A stretch of 6,281 nucleotides of DNA, taken from Anaerolineae bacterium (GTDB lineage: Bacteria > Chloroflexota > Anaerolineae > Aggregatilineales > Aggregatilineaceae). A program made the position numbers and the translations under genes. Position 1 is the first letter of the stretch; every line of letters starts with the position of its first letter. Positions 4,507 through 6,281 of this stretch are shown piece after piece. The DNA is taken from positions 1 to 6,281 of the forward strand of contig JAFGJA010000099.1 of NCBI GenBank assembly GCA_016929355.1. The letters run 5' to 3'. The notes under the pieces were generated by a model. That model searched no databases. It saw only the letters and a program-made list of their open reading frames with translations, and was not told where the DNA came from.

Positions 4507-5679
4507 ATGAAAAACACAAGTGGTTCCATCGGGTGTGGCGTGGTTATCGTGATCCTGACCTGCGCGCTGGCCGCGTGTTCGGCGCTGGATTCGTCACCTG
4601 ATTCTATTCAGATTACCGCCACACCGGACCCAACATTACACGCCAATTTCACAGAGGCCACCGCCGACGCGGCAGGGCTGACGATGGATGCTGTGCCGAC
4701 GGTGGACCCGGCCAATCCGGTGAATCCGCTCACTGGACTGCGCGTGGCCGATCCCGCCGTGTTGCAGCGCCGCCCGTTGGCGATCAAAATTTCCAATGCC
4801 CCGGCGGTAGTGCGTCCGCAAGCCGGGATCGGGGCCGCCGATCTCGTTTTTGAGCATTACGTTGAGGGGAATCTGACGCGCTTTACGGCGATTTTCTGGA
4901 CCAACACCCCGCCGCGTGTGGGATCGGTGCGCAGCGCGCGCTTGATCGATCTCGAACTCCCCGCCATGTACGATACACTGTTCGCCTATTCCGGCGCGGC
5001 AGAACCGATCCGCCAACGAATCGCGGACTTGCCCTTCGCGCCGCGTGCCTATGAAGGCGTCACCACCGGCGAACCGCTCTATTATCGTGATCCCACGCGG
5101 GAAGCGCCGCATAACCTGTTTGCGATTCCGGCAGCGATCTGGGCACGCGCCAGCGCCGACGGGGTGAACGATCCGCCGGAACAGTTGGATCAGATGTTGT
5201 TCGCCCCTACCTTACCCGGCGATCCGGCTGATATAGCTGATATAGTTGATCGGGCGGCGGGGCAAATCGTGACCATTGACTATGGCCCGGATACTGTGCG
5301 CTGGGTGTATGACGCGGCCAGCGCACGCTATTGGCGCACCGTGAACGGCGAACCGCATACCGACGCGAATACCCGTGCGCAGGTCAGCGCGGCGAATGTG
5401 GTCCTGATCTACGCGCATCACCAGGAAGATTTGAGCATCGTCGAAAGTGAATGGCAGGGCAACAAGGATTTTTCCATCGAAATCCAAATCTGGACGCTTG
5501 GCCCGGCGATCATCCTGCGCGACGGATACCGGATCGATGGTTATTGGATGCGCTGGGAGGAAGACACCATGCTCAGTTTTTGGCGGGATGAGGCCGCGAC
5601 TCAACAGATCGCGCTCAAACCGGGCAATACGTGGTTCCAGGTGGTTCCACTTGACTTCGCCGATGTGCAAATCGAGTAG
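4507..5679 (+). CDS. DUF3048 (YerB-type) domain lipoprotein
   Basis: The 390-residue protein begins with a lipoprotein signal peptide: a hydrophobic stretch at 12-23 and the lipobox LAAC (21-24), so Cys24 is the likely lipidated residue. A low-complexity Thr/Ala/Asp/Pro linker (25-70) follows. NPLTGL (73-78) starts the DUF3048 N-terminal domain, which continues with RPLAIKISN, the RPQAGIGAADLVFEHYVEG stretch, TRFTAIFW and the signature VGSVRSAR. The C-terminal DUF3048 domain runs from about 255 (VTIDYG) to the end and closes with KPGNTWFQVVP, as expected for the family. The protein would be anchored to the outer face of the cytoplasmic membrane. The family is widespread in Gram-positive bacteria and Chloroflexota, and its biochemical role is not established as far as I know. 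Residues 241-248 are encoded by a short 9-bp tandem repeat. Two TAG stops follow in tandem. It starts the plus-strand pair, 68 nt before the membrane-protein gene. Confidence 0.92.
   Translation: MKNTSGSIGCGVVIVILTCALAACSALDSSPDSIQITATPDPTLHANFTEATADAAGLTMDAVPTVDPANPVNPLTGLRVADPAVLQRRPLAIKISNAPAVVRPQAGIGAADLVFEHYVEGNLTRFTAIFWTNTPPRVGSVRSARLIDLELPAMYDTLFAYSGAAEPIRQRIADLPFAPRAYEGVTTGEPLYYRDPTREAPHNLFAIPAAIWARASADGVNDPPEQLDQMLFAPTLPGDPADIADIVDRAAGQIVTIDYGPDTVRWVYDAASARYWRTVNGEPHTDANTRAQVSAANVVLIYAHHQEDLSIVESEWQGNKDFSIEIQIWTLGPAIILRDGYRIDGYWMRWEEDTMLSFWRDEAATQQIALKPGNTWFQVVPLDFADVQIE
5227..5250 (+). repeat. 9-bp tandem repeat inside the DUF3048 gene
   Basis: GCTGATATA occurs twice in a row (5227-5235, 5236-5244), followed by a partial third copy GTTGAT (5245-5250). 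In frame it encodes Ala-Asp-Ile, Ala-Asp-Ile, Val-Asp. It uses the ATA codon and is AT-rich against the GC-rich gene, which fits a recent slippage insertion in the linker between the two DUF3048 domains. Copy-number change would keep the frame. Confidence 0.7.
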
Positions 5680-5734
5680 TAGAATAGGAGTCACCAGCAC
5701 GGACAAACGGATCATATTTTAGGCGCGTATCTTT

Positions 5735-5738
5735 AGGA
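5735..5738 (+). promoter_or_regulatory. Ribosome-binding site of the membrane-protein gene
   Basis: AGGA lies 9 nt before the ATG at 5748. The DUF4388 gene has a similar leader (AGGA followed by an A/C-rich spacer). This supports the chosen start. Confidence 0.5.
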
Positions 5739-5747
5739 CAAACAACC

Positions 5748-6281
5748 ATGCAAGACCCCTCAACTCAAATCTGGTGGATGTTGTTTATCATCAGCAGCGC
5801 AATGACCGGCTATTATGGGGCCATCGTGGGGGGCGTCTTCAAAGATTCGCTGATGTCGCAGTTCCGCAAATATGGCGAAGAAAATCGTATCTATCCGGTG
5901 GTCCGGTTATTGGGCGTCGCCGGGCTGACCAGCATGATTCTGGTGTCGCTGCTGCCCCACATTAACCCGGCTTACCTTCGGGAGCTATTCCCACGCAGCA
6001 TTTTTGTCTTGCTGGCCTTTGCCTTTTGGGGCGCGGCGCTGGTGGTGCTGCAACAGCCCACGCTGCGGCAAAGTTTCCCCTATTGGTACTTTGAACTGCT
6101 CCGCACAACCTCGCGCCAGGAACGCCGCCAGATTGGGTATGCGTGGCTGCGCATACCGCGCCTGATGCGGCTGCGGCTCAATGGGGATCAAAGCGCGTTC
6201 CGTGTCTGGGCCGAACTGGTGCGCCTGACCGTGATCTACGGCGCACACGATCCCGATAGCCCCTGGGATGTGTGGACGTGA
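5748..6281 (+). CDS. Small membrane protein with three predicted helices, unknown function
   Basis: I do not recognise a named family for this 177-residue protein. Three hydrophobic segments lie at about 8-30 (begins IWWMLFIISSAM), 50-69 (VVRLLGVAGLTSMILVSLL) and 84-102 (SIFVLLAFAFWGAALVVL). A basic, amphipathic region follows (about 117-143, many Arg), then a tail ending PDSPWDVWT. The Arg-rich region after helix 3 suggests a cytoplasmic C-terminus and, with three helices, an outside N-terminus. The start ATG has AGGA 9 nt upstream. The gene follows the DUF3048 lipoprotein by 68 nt on the same strand with no terminator-like hairpin between, so co-transcription is plausible. The TGA stop is the final triplet of the window, so the gene is complete but its downstream context is unseen. 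Confidence 0.82.
   Translation: MQDPSTQIWWMLFIISSAMTGYYGAIVGGVFKDSLMSQFRKYGEENRIYPVVRLLGVAGLTSMILVSLLPHINPAYLRELFPRSIFVLLAFAFWGAALVVLQQPTLRQSFPYWYFELLRTTSRQERRQIGYAWLRIPRLMRLRLNGDQSAFRVWAELVRLTVIYGAHDPDSPWDVWT

Noticed and set aside
5212..5715. Minus-strand open frame of 167 codons antisense to the DUF3048 gene
   Set aside because: The plus strand holds the conserved DUF3048 C-terminal domain. The antisense frame has no family features.
5701..5743. GGACAAAC repeated at 5701-5708 and 5736-5743
   Set aside because: An 8-bp direct repeat in a 68-bp gap. The second copy overlaps the ribosome site. It is too short and unsupported to call an operator.

Overview
The window (about 6.3 kb, GC-rich) looks like chromosomal DNA of a Chloroflexota bacterium, probably of the Anaerolineae or a related class. 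This is an inference. It rests on a DUF4388 protein encoded next to a stand-alone small GTPase, a DUF3048 (YerB-type) lipoprotein, a hexapeptide-repeat protein with an unfamiliar N-terminus, and GC-rich dispersed hairpin repeats of a type I associate with that phylum. There is no rRNA, tRNA, CRISPR array, transposase or phage gene.

Layout. Positions 1-211 are non-coding and hold two kinds of dispersed repeat: a two-hairpin element at 6-115 with short terminal inverted repeats, and a pair of CGCCCCTACCG units at 158-194. From 212 to 4220 four genes lie head-to-tail on the minus strand. In transcription order they are a DUF4388/winged-helix protein, an MglA/CvnD-like small GTPase, an alpha/beta hydrolase, and a left-handed beta-helix (hexapeptide) protein. 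The gaps between them are 76, 144 and 114 nt. A near-consensus sigma-70-type promoter (TTGACG, 17 nt, TATAAT) precedes the first gene. Positions 4221-4506 form a divergent intergenic region with that promoter, a nested inverted repeat and a small palindrome. From 4507 to the end, two plus-strand genes follow: a DUF3048 lipoprotein and a three-helix membrane protein whose stop codon is the last triplet of the window.

How the genes may work together. The clearest functional unit is the DUF4388 protein plus the GTPase. Both families occur in bacterial polarity, motility and signalling modules (MglA-type GTPases, actinobacterial conservons, DUF4388 response-regulator-like proteins). Here they probably form a GTPase switch with a partner or effector protein. 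No Roadblock/LC7 protein or sensor kinase is visible in the window. The hydrolase and the beta-helix protein may be co-transcribed or merely adjacent; their substrates cannot be read from sequence. The two plus-strand genes make an envelope-associated pair of unknown role.

No clearly new defence, mobile or RNA system is visible. The items most worth a second look are the GTPase/DUF4388 pair with its strong promoter, the beta-helix protein with an unassigned N-terminal half, the dispersed repeats at the left edge, and the nested inverted repeat in the divergent region.
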